A DNA stretch of 64,000 nucleotides, taken from positions 16,937,962 through 17,001,961 of the forward strand of contig NC_087074.1 of the NCBI RefSeq assembly GCF_026151205.1, written 5' to 3'. Under the pieces are notes generated by a model that worked only from the letters and a program-made list of their open reading frames with translations, was not told where the DNA came from and did not search any database. Source of the stretch: Bolinopsis microptera (lineage: Eukaryota; Ctenophora; Tentaculata; Lobata; Bolinopsidae). The position numbers and the translations under genes were made by a program. Below are positions 62,825 through 64,000 of this stretch, one piece after another (the first letter of the stretch is position 1; each line of letters begins with the position of its first letter).

Positions 62825-64000
62825 TAGATTAAGTCTTACAGTGCTGCTGTGTCAAAACATATCCCCCAGCTCTGCCTCCACTTTCACATCAGAGAACTTG
62901 AAGAAAGTAGTTCAGAATGTGTAGCCGAAGAGGATCGCAGCAAAATGTGTTGATTTTTGGTCCCCCCTCAAGAGGTATGCAGGAGAAGAAATATGGTGAT
63001 AAAAATTTTTTTTTTTTTTGCGATGTGATTTGAAAAAATGGCAGAGAAGCTGCTCGAATTGGAATAAAGTTCTGAAAAACATAGAGCTGTCAAAGTAACA
63101 TTTGGAAGCTCTCAGCACCTTCATCAGATACTGATAAAAGCTAAGAACTTAGACTGTCTCAGTGTTTTCAAAACTGTCTTTATTCACCGGATCAGTCGCC
63201 GGAGGACGTGCAGTACATAACCAGCTGGTTCTAATTTGAAGAGTAAGTCACGAAAATCCTAATAAACGTTTTATTTTTATCAGGACTGGTAAAATTGATG
63301 AGAAAGATGAGTGATATAATAATAGTTAATTCTTTAAATTTCAATAAAATAGATATACAAATTTTTGGGCAAGTTTCATATTTTTATTGAACTCATTACA
63401 CTTTACATTTACTGGGAATATACATGCATTCAGGAGTTTAAATTATCACTTTGTCACCACGCCAGCCGCTTTGAAGTCCAGCAGTTTTTTATTTTTAATA
63501 ATATTGGATGTTAATGTTGAATAAGCGGGATATAAATGCTCTATTTCATCCATTTAAAGTTTTAAGTAGACCGAATTCAAGAATATACATGCACATATTA
63601 TGTAGTAATAATTGAGTCACACAGTATCGGCAATATGTTTTTATCTTATGCTACAGTTTGTATTTTATCCTAACGTCTTTGTTTCAGAAATAATAGCCGG
63701 AAAAACGTGATGGGTCGTTTGCACCCGGACGAGTGTGTCGTAATGCGACCATAGCTTATCTTTGTGGGGGTCTAAATTAAACGAGATACAAATTACTTTT
63801 TTGGATATCTCTTTTTAGCTGTGGCAGTGACCTAGTGTGTTAAATGCATCAACATCGACAACTTTAAAACTTGTCCGTCCTCAAATGGTTAAACAAGTTT
63901 TATTTTAAAGTGCACTATTCAATTTTAAGAAACGCTTTTACTTTTTCCACGATAATATAAGCTTTTAAGCTTTTGTAATTTACTCTCTTGTTGAAGTGAT
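62825..64000. other. Gene-free right edge
   Basis: An acceptor-like TTTGTTTCAG ends at about 63688, followed by an open stretch too short to call. Poly-T near 63007-63018. Genes may continue beyond the window. Confidence 0.35.

Overview
The window is eukaryotic nuclear DNA from an animal. The evidence is GT-AG introns with conserved reading phase, metazoan-type proteins (an SLC17-like transporter, an atrophin/RERE-type BAH domain, C2H2 zinc fingers), non-LTR retrotransposons, inverted-repeat transposons, and abundant CT/GA microsatellites and minisatellites. AT-rich bulk sequence and retroelements of a kind I associate with cnidarians, sponges and other marine invertebrates suggest such a host; this is inference and the species is not identified.

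Spliced genes were assembled by hand from splice sites and phase. Minus strand: a 6-exon BAH-domain gene (10203-16246, 192 aa), an unrecognised 5-exon gene (25050-26848, about 292 aa), a 42-aa one-helix membrane microprotein (30869-30997), a complete 6-exon SLC17-like transporter (46391-49323, 460 aa), and a SLATT-like two-helix membrane gene broken by a -1 frameshift (57799-58379). Plus strand: an ARM/HEAT-like single-exon gene (32132-32731), two neighbouring C2H2 zinc-finger genes (52803-53735 and 55296-56180) separated by a 1-kb 30-bp minisatellite, and two partial or uncertain genes near the right end (60535-60929, 62433-62822).

The rest is mostly mobile DNA, and target-site duplications allow its order of arrival to be read. 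At 38.8-44.4 kb a CR1/jockey-like LINE was split, between its PQGS and FADD reverse-transcriptase motifs, by an intact 3.66-kb LINE encoding two PHD fingers, a reverse transcriptase and a restriction-like endonuclease; the 12-bp duplication is visible. At 20.1-23.5 kb another LINE is interrupted just after its catalytic YSDD box, and two 5'-truncated insertions with 14- and 16-bp duplications share one 3' end. Other elements are a 2.2-kb transposon with perfect 36-bp inverted repeats and about 14 copies of a GTGACAAAGT-like motif (28.4-30.6 kb), TTAA- and TA-flanked foldback elements, several MITEs, a four-hairpin cruciform element (49.5 kb), and a GC-rich patchwork of small repeats at 36.0-38.4 kb.

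Regulatory sequence is visible at 3.5 kb, where three CRE-like sites lie exactly 20 bp apart in front of a TATA box, and at 61.8 kb, where two CACGTG boxes precede a CRE. The first 10 kb otherwise holds simple repeats and no gene I can support.
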